Shown here in pieces: positions 11,743 to 24,747 of a stretch of DNA of 64,000 nucleotides. The position numbers were made by a program, and so were the translations under genes. The stretch is taken from NCBI GenBank assembly GCA_012295275.1, contig CM022666.1:7798265-7862264 (forward strand), in the 5' to 3' direction. This stretch comes from Chrysomallon squamiferum (taxonomy: Eukaryota; Mollusca; Gastropoda; Neomphalida; Peltospiridae). The stretch's first letter is position 1. Each line of letters opens with the position of its first letter. Below the pieces are notes generated by a model that worked only from the letters and a program-made list of their open reading frames with translations, searched no databases and was not told where the DNA came from.

Positions 11743-11755
11743 TTGTATATGTATG
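11575..11755. repeat. (TA)n then (TATG)n microsatellites
   Basis: About 58 bp of pure TA at 11575-11634, then after a short gap TATG and TG repeats at 11681-11755. Confidence 0.95.
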
Positions 11756-12084
11756 CATTAAAATATATTAATATTGTATCTACAGAATCCACAGACATCA
11801 ACATATCTGCATGCATATATAAAAACCTGTATTTAATATGCCTCATATAATACTGCAATGTATTTGACACAATAACGTAATTCTATAACATAGTGACATT
11901 ATATACCTTAAATAATTTCAAAACAGAGTAACATTTTATATGTCATAAATACTTTGTGTAACATATTACATACTTGAATACTTTTGTAATAGAAGTAACA
12001 CATTTATACTGTGTTCTATATCTGTGTCTATTAACATGGTACTGTATATATAAGAATACAGGATTTAAAACAGTTGCTACTTGG

Positions 12085-12185
12085 TCGGGGGGGGGGAACT
12101 AATCAGGTGCCAATCTTCGTCTTCTGGGGGGCATCCTGCCCAGCTGTCTGCACCATGACAGGTGTGGGGGGTGTCTAGGGGGTAG
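12085..12185 (+). other. G-rich patch with long G runs
   Basis: Runs of nine to ten G at about 12088, six G at about 12126, and two closely spaced runs of six or so G at about 12165-12182 separated by TGTCTA. This stands out in a 30% GC context and could form a G-quadruplex in intron RNA, which is inference. Confidence 0.5.
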
Positions 12186-13089
12186 CACTTCCACTTGGAA
12201 GAATGATTTACGAGGATAGATTTGTTTTGTTGAGTTGAAGAAATGTGTCTGACCTATATTAGCTGATTTGTGTTGGAGAATGCACTGGAGTTTTAATTTT
12301 TGTTTGTTTGTTTTGTTTGTTTTATGTGCTACAAGTTGTTATATGTATTCTGTTTATTCGTTTTCATGGTGGTTCAGTTTTTTGGGGTTGTTTTTTGACA
12401 GGCAAGGGTTTGTTGGTTGTTTTTGTTTTTGTTTTTTTTCTCACAGGTAACTGTTTTGTGGGTTATATACATTTAAAGTTTTGATGGTTTTATTTATTAA
12501 TTTTTTTTGTTTTGTTTTGTTTATTTCTTGGTGTATTCTCTGTGTTTGGATTTTTTTTTTCATTGTATTTCAAATTGTCACCTTTTTTCTCTTTTTGTTT
12601 CACATTTTTTTTTTTTATTTTTTTTTCATTTTAGTTTCCTTTTTTTTCTTCTCTTTTTTCTCTTTTTTTTTGTAGCTTTTTCCACCAATATATCATCTTT
12701 TTTTAAATGAACTATTTTATTTATCATATTTCCCCCAAGTTCAAAGCAGAATCACATAAACAAATAAAGAAATTTTTTTGAAACTTTAAAACAGTAAAAG
12801 ATAAAGAAAAGAAGAAAAACAGTTTAAAAAATGTTTTAAAAAAAAAAAAAAAAAAAGGAAAATGAAAACCGCAACTTTTGTTTTAGAAGAAAAGAAGTCA
12901 GCCAATATGGTTGATGTTGGCTTGAATATCTCAAATAACTAAAGATTTTGTTTCGTGAATTACATTTTCAGGGTTTTATTTTCATTAAGATCAAAAACAG
13001 TTGCTGGTGCATGTCAAAGTGTAAATTTAAACAAGTACATTAAACTGTAATGATTGTTCATACCAGATTACAACTCACTTCCAATCTGT

Positions 13090-13570
13090 GTTATTTTTAT
13101 TCTTGTAATCACAAATATTTCTAGATTTCTGGTAATTATAAAACCTGGTAACAAATTTTTATTGAATTTCTGGTAATAGATTTTATTGCATTTCGGTGAA
13201 CAAATGTTATTGAATATTTGTTAACAAATTTTGTTGAATTTCTTGTAATAAATTTCACATGATTTTCGTTGAGATTAATTCTACATGATTTCAGTTAATA
13301 AAATATTTCACTGAATTTCAGATAATTAAAAATTAACATTTCTGGTTATCTAAAATATTTACTGAAATCTGATCACTATAAATTTTTATTGTATTCTGGT
13401 TACCAAAAAACAAAAACATGTATTCCATGTTCGGTAATAATAAACCTTTATGGATTTGTGGTAATCTAAAATTCTTGATAAATTCTTGCAATGATGATTT
13501 CCAGCAATCATAAAAACTTGTGGTTTTTCTGTTTTGTAAAATCTTCTGAATTTCTGCCAATTACAAATTT
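13090..13570. repeat. Degenerate tandem repeat, about 31-33-bp unit
   Basis: The phrase TTGAATTTCTGGTAATAAA recurs some fourteen times with heavy drift (GAATTTCGGTGAAC, GATTTCAGTTAATA, GTATTCTGGTTACC and so on). Confidence 0.75.
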
Positions 13571-14284
13571 TTCATTTTAAAATATTTCTGATTATGATAA
13601 AATCTCTATGGTTTTGTCCTGTTTTATTTGGTGATGACCGAATCGTTTTTTAAATGTGACCTCTCATTTTGTAAGAGTAGCCCCTATTTGTAAGAGTAAC
13701 CCATGATATTTTTGTAGTAACACTTTAGTGATGCCAAACTGTTTATTTTATATATCAATATATTTTTCATATTTTATTCTCTATAAATAAACTATATATT
13801 GAAATTTCCCCAGCATCAGGCTTTGCTGGAACAGAACTATCTTTCATGTCATACATATGTATTGTTTTTTTCCTACTTAATTCTCATTTTATCAGAAAAA
13901 TTATCAATTAATATTTCTCTTTGGTTTACGTTTCTGAAGGAAATAAATTCTCCTTGACATTAACTTCTGCTGACAAAGAACAATAAAACAGAAAAGCAAA
14001 AATCAATAAGCTACATACAATGGACTGGAAATATTAATTACAGCGAACTCTGGTATAATAACATATATTTGTACACACCAGCCTGGAACATACGTGTTGT
14101 TGTTATTATTATAACGTGTTATTATGACAGGCTCGTGTGAGATAAACTGATATTCAGACTGTTACATACAACAGCGTCAAGACAGGTGATGACAGTATTA
14201 ATATTTTGTCTTTCGTATGGGTTAAAGCACTTTTGACATGGGTGCCTGTGAAAAAGGATGAGAGGAAAGCAACATGTTATCACT

Positions 14285-14327
14285 GTAACCTCGAGGTTAC
14301 AACCTCGGAAGTTGTGCTTTAGAGGTT
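14285..14327. promoter_or_regulatory. 16-bp palindrome with extra AACCTC/GAGGTT half-sites
   Basis: GTAACCTCGAGGTTAC at 14285-14300 is a perfect palindrome. Further half-sites follow: AACCTC at 14301-14306 and GAGGTT at 14322-14327. The arrangement looks like a cluster of binding half-sites, but no factor can be named from the sequence. Confidence 0.35.
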
Positions 14328-14580
14328 GTACAGGTTCAGCTGGTTGGTGGGATATATGAAACAGTTTCTGCTATTCCAAATGTAAATATTTTACATGTGA
14401 AGATAGAGATTAATTTATAAGAAATGTTTATACTAATATCTACAGAAAATATAGCCATGGATTTACATTAATATCCAGATTGTAATAATATCCAAACATT
14501 GTACTTTGATTTTATAACAATAGTGTGATATTTTAACCTTAATCTGTCAATGGATAGATATTGATAGAACACATACACTT

Positions 14581-14742
<162 letters not shown>

Positions 14743-15119
14743 TATCATTTAAATTCACACATAATGTAATTTAAAAACATTCAGGACTGAAAAGCAAGGA
14801 ACATGTGATCCAAAGCTTCACAGATAAAATGGCCGTTTTGGAAAAACAACCAAACAGTAAAATGTTTCTTTAAGATTGTTTTATTTGTTGTGAGGTTTTC
14901 AGTTGCTGCAGGTGAACTGAATAAAGAAACAGGCTCTCCCCTGCAGAGATTTCTCAACTATAAAGTTTCATAAGAGAGAAATGGTTACATAAATAAAACA
15001 GCAGCTGTTTTATTCAAGGCCAGTATAAGTAAATAAATAAAGAAAGAAGTAAGTAAGTCAGTAAATCAAATGAATATTAAATAAAAAAATGAATATAAAT
15101 AAAAGTAAATTTAAATTTT

Positions 15120-15312
15120 TTTTAAAAATAATAATAAAAAATAAAAATGTAAATTAAAAAATCTAATAATAAAAGATATAAATAAAAAAAATAAAAAAAT
15201 ACAAAGTAAAAATAAAAAATAAATAAATAAACCTTTGAAATTATTGACATGATGTTGATTTCCCTTGATATATGATTTTGCATCAACATTGAATATTTGT
15301 TATAAATAAAAC

Positions 15313-15398
<86 letters not shown>

Positions 15399-15500
15399 AA
15401 TTGATATAAATAAAAATAAAATAAAAATAATAAAATATGTAAACAAAAAACAAAAACGAAGAAATTTAAAATAAATAAACACATGAAACAACAAATAAAT
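15120..15500. repeat. A-rich (AAT)n/(AAAT)n block
   Basis: AAT repeats at 15313-15349 and AAAT repeats at 15352-15400 lie in a 380-bp A-rich patch. The Phe/Tyr/Leu-rich minus-strand ORFs are low-complexity artefacts. Confidence 0.93.
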
Positions 15501-15639
15501 AATTCACAGACTTTTTCACATGAAAACATGTTTCCCCAAAAAATACACCCTTGCTTTTCTTCGAATCATATCTTACATAACCACTTAATCATTATACCTC
15601 ACCGAAACAACAACAGAAACAATTCCTGATATTAGAAGC

Positions 15640-16015
15640 CAAACACAGACCATTTTTGCATATCAGACGAGCAAACTGCAGACAGGCAATTCCATCAATG
15701 CGAAACCCTAGTAACTGGTCTTGCACTGTTGGCTCTTGCTGTTACCAACCTTCACATAAAGAACAATTGCTTTCCCATTGAAGAGCACACCGGTCACAGT
15801 TGGAAGCAGTCTGGAAGTGAGTTTGGAATGTGCGAAAAGAGTAGAAATGCATTTTGCACGTTGTGTTTCGACCCAGCACACTATCGGTGGTGTGTAAGAG
15901 GGGCAAGCCTGCTGGAAGCAAACGTTGTGTTTTCCTTGTAAATACAAACCTGGAATGGGGCAGAGCGATGCACTCTGTTTCAAACAGATGGCAGGGTTTG
16001 CAGTCTCCCATGTTT
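15640..16015. other. Less AT-rich island in the intron, unidentified
   Basis: About 370 bp near 45-48% GC inside very AT-rich intron, free of simple repeats, and open in four overlapping frames of 65-91 codons on both strands. None of the four translations resembles a family I know, and the openness on both strands is what higher GC alone gives. It may be a conserved non-coding element or an old insertion. Confidence 0.4.
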
Positions 16016-16019
16016 CAAA

Positions 16020-16510
16020 ATAGACCAGTGTATTTTTTTTTGTATTTTTAAAAAAAAATTTAGGGGGGGTTATCTTGAGATATCAGAACAGACCAAAGTA
16101 TTTTGCAGGTTAAAACAGTCCACTAAATTTTGCAAATTATATGTTTTAAATTAGTCCACTAAATTTTGCAAATTCTGTGTTTTACATTAGTCCAGTGTAT
16201 TTTGCAAATCCTGTGTTTTACATTAGTCCAGTGTATTTTGCAAATCCTGTGTTTTACATTAGTCCAGTGTATTTTGCAAATCCTGTGTTTTACATTAGTC
16301 CAGTGTATTTTGACCCAGTGTATTTTGCAAATTCTGTGTTTTACATTAGTCCAGTGTATTTTGCAAATTCTGTGTTTTACATTAGACCATTGTATTTTGC
16401 AAATTCCGAGTTTTAAAAGCAATCTCAATAATCAGGATAGACCACTGGATTTTGAATATTTGTGATGAACTTATCAAAACAGACCATTTGATTTTGCAGT
16501 CTCTGTATTT
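16020..16510. repeat. Minisatellite, 36-bp unit, about 8 core copies
   Basis: The core unit joins CAGTGTATTTTGCAAAT and CCTGTGTTTTACATTAGTC. Copies are nearly identical from about 16180 to 16400, and decayed copies extend on both sides (ACTAAATTTTGCAAATT, GACCATTTGATTTTGCAG). One copy at 16305-16330 is truncated. Because 36 is a multiple of three the array stays open on both strands (up to 99 codons), which is not evidence of coding. Confidence 0.93.
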
Positions 16511-17139
16511 CATAAGAGGCCACTTTATTTTAAAATTATCTAGCAAACCACACACACACAGACACACACACACAGACACACACAAACCTCTCTCTCTCTT
16601 TAATTTTTCCTCACCCTATAATTATTAACCAGACTATACAATACAATACAACAACAGATTGAGTAACAATGAAAACAACTAAAACCTACATGACTTGTAC
16701 ACGCAGACACACACACAATACCAACCACCTCACAGAGATCCAGGGTCTGGCACAAAGAACCAAGTTCTTTGGGATTTAACTCATTTTATTTTAAGCCGAT
16801 CATTTCAAACTTCATGAATGATGACAATTTATTTTCTCATGGTTTGGCTCGCTCGACAAACGGCTTGTTATTACGTTGAAGGTTGTGTTTTATAACGATA
16901 TTGTTTAACAGATGTAAAAAGGTAGATAGGTGCACACACATACACAGTGTCGTATGTTTACACTACAGTGCATAATTATTGCAGTGGGGTTGTTTGTTCA
17001 GTGGAAGATGTTTTTGTTCACGTAGTGAATTACAATTCAGAGAGCATAACCAAAGGGTAAAGCTCAGAAACTATCGGGTTACATGACTGTACATTTAGTT
17101 AAGTGGCAAAAAGTATTGTGACTCACATCAGCTTTTTTT

Positions 17140-17255
17140 TATCTTACCTTTGTCACATACTCTTGTTATTTCACCTCTGTCACATACTCTTGTTATTTCA
17201 CCTCTGTCTCATACTCTTGTTATTTCACCTCTGTCACATACTTTGTTATTTCATC
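17140..17255. repeat. Minisatellite, 27-bp unit, 4 copies
   Basis: The unit TCACATACTCTTGTTATTTC plus ACCTCTG is repeated four times with minor changes, just before a (CA)n tract. Confidence 0.9.
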
Positions 17256-17291
17256 TTCTGTGTATTTTTTTTATTCACCCATCATACATAT

Positions 17292-17294
<3 letters not shown>

Positions 17295-17357
<63 letters not shown>

Positions 17358-17366
17358 CACACACAA
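17295..17366. repeat. (CA)n microsatellite
   Basis: About 60 bp of pure CA, then interrupted ACAC. Confidence 0.97.
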
Positions 17367-17639
17367 ATATATATACCTTTCACATCAAGTACATGTAAAT
17401 CCTTTTTGCATAAAGTTCATGTCACTTTTTTTATTTATAAATGTTTCTTTTTCTTTTTTACTTTATTTTTTCTTTTGTAAAACTTTTTTCTCTTTAAAGT
17501 TCAAGTTTCTTTTTACATCTTCTTTTCCATCTTCTGTTTGTAGATAAGTGGGGATGTTTCATGGGGGGTGGGCAAATATGATGGGTAGTTGAGATTGTAT
17601 TGTTTAGATGGAACTCTGTTCTTCTGTTGACATGCTTGT

Positions 17640-17931
<292 letters not shown>

Positions 17932-18743
17932 ATGAATAAGGATGTAATTATTCCCAGTTTCGTTTGTACCAGTTTTTACAATTAATCACATTTAACTAAT
18001 ACATCATTTAAATAACGTAATCAAATACATCATTATTTTTCATTTTTGACAAGATTGTTTTGATTTTTTTGCCTTTTTAAAATAATAACAACAATAATAG
18101 CAACAGCAGCAAAAACAACAATAAACACCATCATCATCATAGTAACAACAATAACAATAAAAATAACAACAGCAATAACTATTAAAATGTTCATGTGTAA
18201 TGAAATGGCATCTAAAAATAGTTTCCATTCCATTTCTTAGTATTATTACATAACCTCAGCCGCAAAAAAAAAAAAAAAAAATAAAAAAATCCACAGACAA
18301 AACAAACCCCCTCACCCAAAAAAAACAATAAAAATTAAAAATATATATATATTTATCATTTTAAAATATTTTGTACATTATCCACAGCAATAATATTTCC
18401 TCAGATTATTAAAAACACTGCTGGTTGACATTCAGATTGTACCATTCATTATTATATTCTTACTACCTGCATTTTGTCATGTATTTGGAATAGCATTATT
18501 GTAAACAGATGTAAATATGGTGGGATATTTAGACATGTTCAGACAAGTGCTAAAGAACAAAAGAACTTTTAAACTGAGAAAAAAAAAAAAAAAAAAAAAA
18601 AAAAAAACAACGAACGAACAAGTTAATTGGAGAATGAAAACCCGATAACTGTTTTACTTTATAGAATGTTTAGGTGACAGTTGTGATATTTTTCTTTGTA
18701 ATTTAATTTCTTTCTCTTGAAAAAAAGGATAACAATTTTTTCA

Positions 18744-18798
<55 letters not shown>
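18744..18798. repeat. (AAT)n microsatellite
   Basis: A pure AAT tract; similar (AAT)n tracts lie at 20340-20366 and 22010-22055. Confidence 0.95.
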
Positions 18799-18799
<1 letters not shown>

Positions 18800-19087
18800 A
18801 AAGATGATGATGATAATGATAAATAAATGAATAAATAACAAAAATAATATTAATTACAAAATACAATTCATAAATGTATATACATTTATGTGTTTGTGTG
18901 TGTATGTATGTATATATATATAGTTACACACACACACACACACATATTCCCACTCACATTTTTTTTAAAATCTTTTTATATTAATTATAAAAAATACAAC
19001 CATAATATTCTGAAACATTCACAGCCAGTTACAACAAAAAAAATTAAATAAATAAATAAATAAAACCCAAATATTCAGAGCCTATTA

Positions 19088-19120
<33 letters not shown>

Positions 19121-19384
19121 ACAACAAACATCCACAGCTGATTATAACTGAAAATCTTTCACAGCAAACACAAGTGTATTGAAACCAGAAAGGTAAACAC
19201 ACAAGTCTGAGAGTTTTAAGAATGTGTCCTCTTGCAATGACAACAATGAAAAAGAAACACAGACCATTGCCAAATTTCCTAAACGACCTGGCTCACTGGT
19301 AACATGGGAGCCAAAATATTTGTCAAGGTTTAGCCAAGAATGTCTGAACACATTGTAGAATATCCTGTCTCAGCACTGCTGGAT

Positions 19385-19690
19385 GAAAATACATTATGTT
19401 ACACTGTATTAAACGTTACAGTGCATAAACAGTAGGATTACACTGTATTAAACATAACAATGTATAACAGTAAGATTACATTGTATTAAACATAACAATG
19501 TATAACAGTAAGATTACATTGTATTAAACATTACATTGTGTTACAGTAAGAATATAGAATATTAAACATTACAATATGTTACAGTGAGATTACATTGTAG
19601 TAAACATTACAATGTGTAACAGTGTGGTTACATTGTATTAAACATTACACTATGCAGCAGTGTGCTTACATTGTATTAAATATAACATAT
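19385..19690. repeat. Tandem repeat, 38-bp unit with internal hairpin, 8 copies
   Basis: The unit is ATTACATTGTATTAAACAT followed by AACAATGTATAACAGTAAG. ACATTGT and ACAATGT within each unit are inverted, giving a potential 7-bp stem and about 10-base loop per copy. Copies diverge progressively toward the 3' side. Confidence 0.9.
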
Positions 19691-22009
19691 AATAGTAATA
19701 ATATTGTAATGTTAGTGTTTTATATTGTTATAGTGAGAATATAGTGATTATACATTACATTATATAACACAAGGAATATATTGTTAATTGTGGAGGAATA
19801 CATTATTTATACTCATTTCATTAATTTCATGATGACATAAAAATACTACGAGGTATGATTTTCATAATGGCTATTTTTTTGTATTACATTCTTTCATATT
19901 TTTTTGTTTGTTTGTTCTTTAATTTGTTTATCTTGTTTCAATTATATTTTTCATTTATTTTTCTAAGTTTCTAATTTTAATATAAAAAAAGTAACTATAA
20001 AACCAAATGGTATAATTTTTTTTTAAAAAAAAAAAAAAAAAGAAAAGTATTTCTCTCCCACACTCGTAATTTCTTCAGTTTCAACTGTAAAAATATTAAC
20101 AGTATCTCCCGCTGTGACATATATTATATATATGACACTCAGCATTTTTTTAGTGTGTGTTTATATGCTATAATATGCTTGATCGTGGAGTTTTGACCTA
20201 AATGCCTCTCTACTCAGACATTAAAATGTGGTTACAAATATGTTTTTAGTGTTGACATTTCAAAGATAGGATTAACTCAGTCAGACTTTGTCTGAATGGT
20301 ATGTGATAATGGACTTTGCAGAAAAATATTTGTTGGGTGGTATTATTATTATTATTATTATTATTAATTTTTTTTTTTTTTAAAAAAAAGAAGAGAGGAA
20401 AAAAAGTGGAATACAGAAGGAAAAAAGATATTGAAAAATAGGATTTTTATGCTTTTTTTTTTTTTTTTTTTTCCGCTGTTACTATTATTGTTGCTGATAA
20501 ATATATTTTGAAAACATTGGGAATCTTGTTACGTTCTTTTCCAGAAAAAAAGGATGGATAGATGGAAAAAATATTTAAAAAAAAGAAGATTATATTATTT
20601 TAGGTTCATTGTTATTTGGTCTTTTTAACCAGCATTACTGCTACATAATAACAAGTATTGTTCAGTATATATATATATAACAAGTATTGTTCAAAATGTG
20701 TATATTTTTAATGCTTATGATGTTGTTTATATGGAAAAATAATGATGATGATGATAAAAAAAAATAAAAAAGTTCAATACTAATTTTTAAAAACCTTCAC
20801 ATTTTATATTTCACACAAACTACTACTACTCCTACTATTATTACTTCTACAACCACCACTACTACAGCAATAACAACTACTATAACTATTACTACTAATA
20901 GAAGTGGTAGTAGTAGTACTAGTAGTAATAATAATCAAAACAGATATCATTCCTCACCTGTATTTATCAACTATCAACATGTTACTACTACTACCACAAC
21001 CACTACCATCACCCTATCTTGTTTAATTCATATTATCTACTATGACAGGAGACCACACTAATATGACATTTATCATCACATAATCAAATGATTATTAATA
21101 CTGCTAACAATTACTACTACAGAACTACTACTAACTTAATTTTTATCACCTCAATCATTGTTTGTTTAATAAAACATCTTAAGTGTTACCATGTTTTTGT
21201 TCAAATGCAGAATACTTTCTTGTTAAATATGATACAACAAAAATATTTTTTCTGTTGGGGGTTTCTTTTTTTTTTTTTTTTTTTTTTGTTCAAATGTTAT
21301 TAAACAAATACAAGAAAAATAATGCCTCATTTTTGGGGGTTTTTGGGGTTTTTGTGAGCATGTATTTGTGTGTGTGTGCGTGTGTGTGTGTGTGAGTGTA
21401 CAAAATTTGATTTTTTTTTTTTAAATCGTTGCTTTTTCTGTTCATAAATAAATAAAATTTAGGATAAAAACAAAAAGCCCCACAAAAATGAATCTTGTAA
21501 AATTTTGACGTTATTATATTAGGCCTTAAATAATTTTGTGTGAATCACAGTGTTCTGAGTTCGGCACAAAGGACGAATGTGTAGCTGTGTGTTTGGGTTC
21601 ACTGCGTGTTTCAGGTCTGAGTGTCCAAGACAGGATTATGACAGACAATAAAAATTCTCCTCACTGCTGCAGAAAAGGGAAAGATGATGATTGCAGGAAT
21701 GTCTCACTTGCTTTTTTTTTTTTTTTTTGGCACCTTGCCAAGCATGTATAATTCTTTTAACCTTTTCAGGGGTGAACACACAGATTAGGAATGTCGAAGT
21801 CTTTCATTTTAATAGGTATTAAAACCTTATCAGTTTATTAATGTCATTATTTTATGTGGGGTTTTCTTATGCCCCAAACAAAAAATTATATTTTTTTTTT
21901 GAGTTTTTAAAAAAAAAAATTTCAACATGTTTAAAATTTTATTTTTGCTTTCTGATTTCTTTCTTTCTTCTTTTTTTTATATATTTTTTTTCATATTTTT
22001 ATAATTAAA

Positions 22010-22056
<47 letters not shown>

Positions 22057-22140
22057 GAACAACAACAACAACAACAATAATATTAATAACAATACAATAC
22101 TAATAATAATAAATATTAATTAAAACATTTAATTAATGAA
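22010..22140. repeat. (AAT)n and (AAC)n block
   Basis: AAT at 22010-22055 followed by AAC to about 22077 and further AAT/AATA-rich sequence. Confidence 0.93.
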
Positions 22141-23744
22141 TAAATAATAATAAAATAACAAAAATGAGAGATAAAAAAAAATAATAATAATAAAAAGAAA
22201 TTTGAAAAAGAAATAAACGTTAATACAAAAATTTAAAAAATAATAACCAGAAGAACAAGAGAACCATATTGGTGGAATTTACCACAGATGTTGATTAATG
22301 GCCGCAATTGTTCATCCCTGTTTGAAAGCAAGCACCCAGACTTTATGCTAAAAGGAAGTGGGAATGAGGCAATCATGCAGAAAAGGGAATCAGGCAGTCA
22401 ACCATGATGTTAAATGGTGCACAGACTTGAACAAAATGAATGAATTTTTTTTTTTATTATTATTATTATTTTTTTTTTGTTGTCACTATAACATTTTAGC
22501 TGTCTTGTCTGGGAAAGCTGATTAATGAAAGAAAGAAAAGAAGAAAAAAATAATAGTAGTAGTAGTAGGAGTAGATGTTGGAGTTGCAGTGGTGGAGGTT
22601 GTGGTTGTTGTACAGTTTCTGTTAATCAAAATCGTTTTTAAAAATATTTCATTTAAAACAGATGTTTTCCTTATAAAACCAAAAAAACTCTTTTAAAATA
22701 AATACTTTAAAAAATCATTAAAAAACTTTTTAAAAATCACTTTGGTAGATAGATTCCCTTTAATTTAGACAGTTTCAAATTACTTTGTCAAACAGAAAAT
22801 TCAAAAAAAATTCATCACCCTTCATAATACATATACTGGTGTTTCAAAATACCTTTCTCCATATATTTTTTTCCCTTCATTTTTTTTTTCTTTCTCTTTC
22901 ATTCTTTCTTTTTATTTATTTATTTTATTTTTTTTTTTAAATCTTTTTTTTTTTTAAACTGAGAAATCTATACTTAACCATTTTTTTTTTGGTGCTTTCT
23001 GAGATAAACAGGTTTGTTCTTGATTTACACTGTCATCAGTCTTCTTGTTGTTGCTGCCCACACAAATCCTTTGTTCTCAGAGCACTGAATGAATTCTGTT
23101 CATTGACACAATGTTCTGCCTGGGAAGTCAGAGGGTCGTGGGATCAAATCCATTTTTATGGACGTGTTTATGAAACTGAATGTTTTCTGGGGTGTTAGGT
23201 TTCATTGTTGAAATATTTTCATTTCCTTTTTTCTTTCTTTTTTTTTAATTTATTTATTGACATAGTTGACATTTTAAGATTTTAATGGGATTTTTTTTTT
23301 AACATGCCTTGTTGAAGTTTTAATGTATTTTGTTCTATTCTGATATTTTAACATTTTGGTTTTAGCGTGTTGATATTGTAATTTTTTTTATTCTATAAAG
23401 GTGATACTTTATATTTTTTTTAAAATTATTTTTTTTTTTTTCTGATTTTTTTGAAGTTTTAATATTTTTGGGTTCTATTTTGTTGTTATTTTTTCATGTT
23501 CTGTAACTGAAATCTGATGGTTCTTTCATATTGATATATCCATGATTTATTCTGATATTTTTATTATTGTTGTTGTTGATAATGTTGTTATTGTTGTAGT
23601 AGTAGTAGTAGGAATTGTTATTATCTTCATTACTGGAAATGTCTTTATTTACTAACGATGTTAAAACTTACTGTCCTGCATAACAAAAAAAAAAAGTTTT
23701 AAAAAGTTTAAAAAAAAAAAAAAAAAATAAAAAAAAAATTCCTG

Positions 23745-24000
23745 AACAGTCTGCTTGGCTGGAGAGACAGGAAGTAGTTTGCAGTGCACCCACTGGCACC
23801 GGTTGCCATGGTGACACCATCCTGCTTCTGCGTGCACATTCTGCCATGCCTCTGTGACAGCTGACTGGTTGCAGGTTTGTGTGTCTGTGTGTGCAAACAG
23901 GTGTTTCTGCACTGGGTAACAAATACTGCAGCTTCGTGTGTCGCAGTTTCACACTGCTGCAGCTTTCTGCATCGTCTGGGGAAAATGCCACGAAAACTGT
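23745..24000. other. Less AT-rich island containing an RFX-like site
   Basis: About 250 bp near 52% GC between poly-A and poly-T runs. It contains the X-box-like GTTGCCATGGTGAC. The three overlapping minus-strand ORFs and two plus-strand ORFs over it run into homopolymer and show no family resemblance. Confidence 0.45.
23802..23815. promoter_or_regulatory. RFX X-box-like palindrome
   Basis: GTTGCCATGGTGAC matches the X-box GTNRCC-NN-RGYAAC at all but one defined position. It sits in the centre of a higher-GC island in the giant intron. Confidence 0.4.
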
Positions 24001-24236
24001 TAAAAAAGAAGAAGAAAAAAAATTTTTTTTTTTTTTTTTCTTCAGTTCTTACAAAGTGTTTTGAATAATTAAACAAATTGTTGCAAAGTCTTTTGAGATA
24101 ACTAGAATAAGAGTTTGCAGTTTTTTAAAGTTTAAAAAAAAAAAAAAAATATTTAGAAAAAAAAACAAAACATTTATGAAGATTTCAAACACTAAATCCC
24201 AATGAAGTTCTAACTAAATTAAGCGGTATCTGAAAA

Positions 24237-24306
24237 CATACATACATACATACATACATACATACATACATACATACATACATACATACATACATACATA
24301 CATACA
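24237..24306. repeat. (CATA)n microsatellite
   Basis: About 17 uninterrupted CATA tetramers followed by CACA sequence. Confidence 0.97.
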
Positions 24307-24715
24307 CACATGCACACACACAAACACACAACATACAGGCACATGCATATAGAGGTACACATATAACACTGCACTGTATCCATTTTTATATACACGTGTA
24401 TTTCGCCCCATGTAATATATATCTATATATAATGTGTGTGTGTGTAAAATTCCTTCCCATGTTCATGTCAACATATTTCATTCATCAGTAAATGACCCAT
24501 TCTTGCTTTTCTCTTCCCCATCTGAACACAATAAACATTCCACAACAGGTAGTTACCAGAAGTAAAGTCACGAGGAATATAAAAAACAGAAATCAACAAT
24601 GACTGTCTTTACCTCGTCTGTTTGTGTGTGTGTGATTATTTTTTAACCTGTTTTGTATTTGGTTGTTATGTTACCTAATTTTTATAAATAAATAAATGGG
24701 GGAAAAAAATGTATT

Positions 24716-24747
<32 letters not shown>

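Noticed and set aside
14030-14150. pogo/Tigger-like terminal inverted repeat fragment (GGTATAATAACA and TTATTATAACG-like pieces)
   Set aside because: The resemblance is short and AT-rich, with no second terminus, no target duplication and no transposase sequence.
15708-16011. Two overlapping minus-strand ORFs of about 90 codons in the GC island
   Set aside because: Four frames are open over the same bases, as expected from lower stop density; no frame shows a recognisable domain.
23090-23200. tRNA gene or intact SINE suggested by a GTGGGATCAAATCC phrase
   Set aside because: No cloverleaf, A box or discriminator could be fitted.
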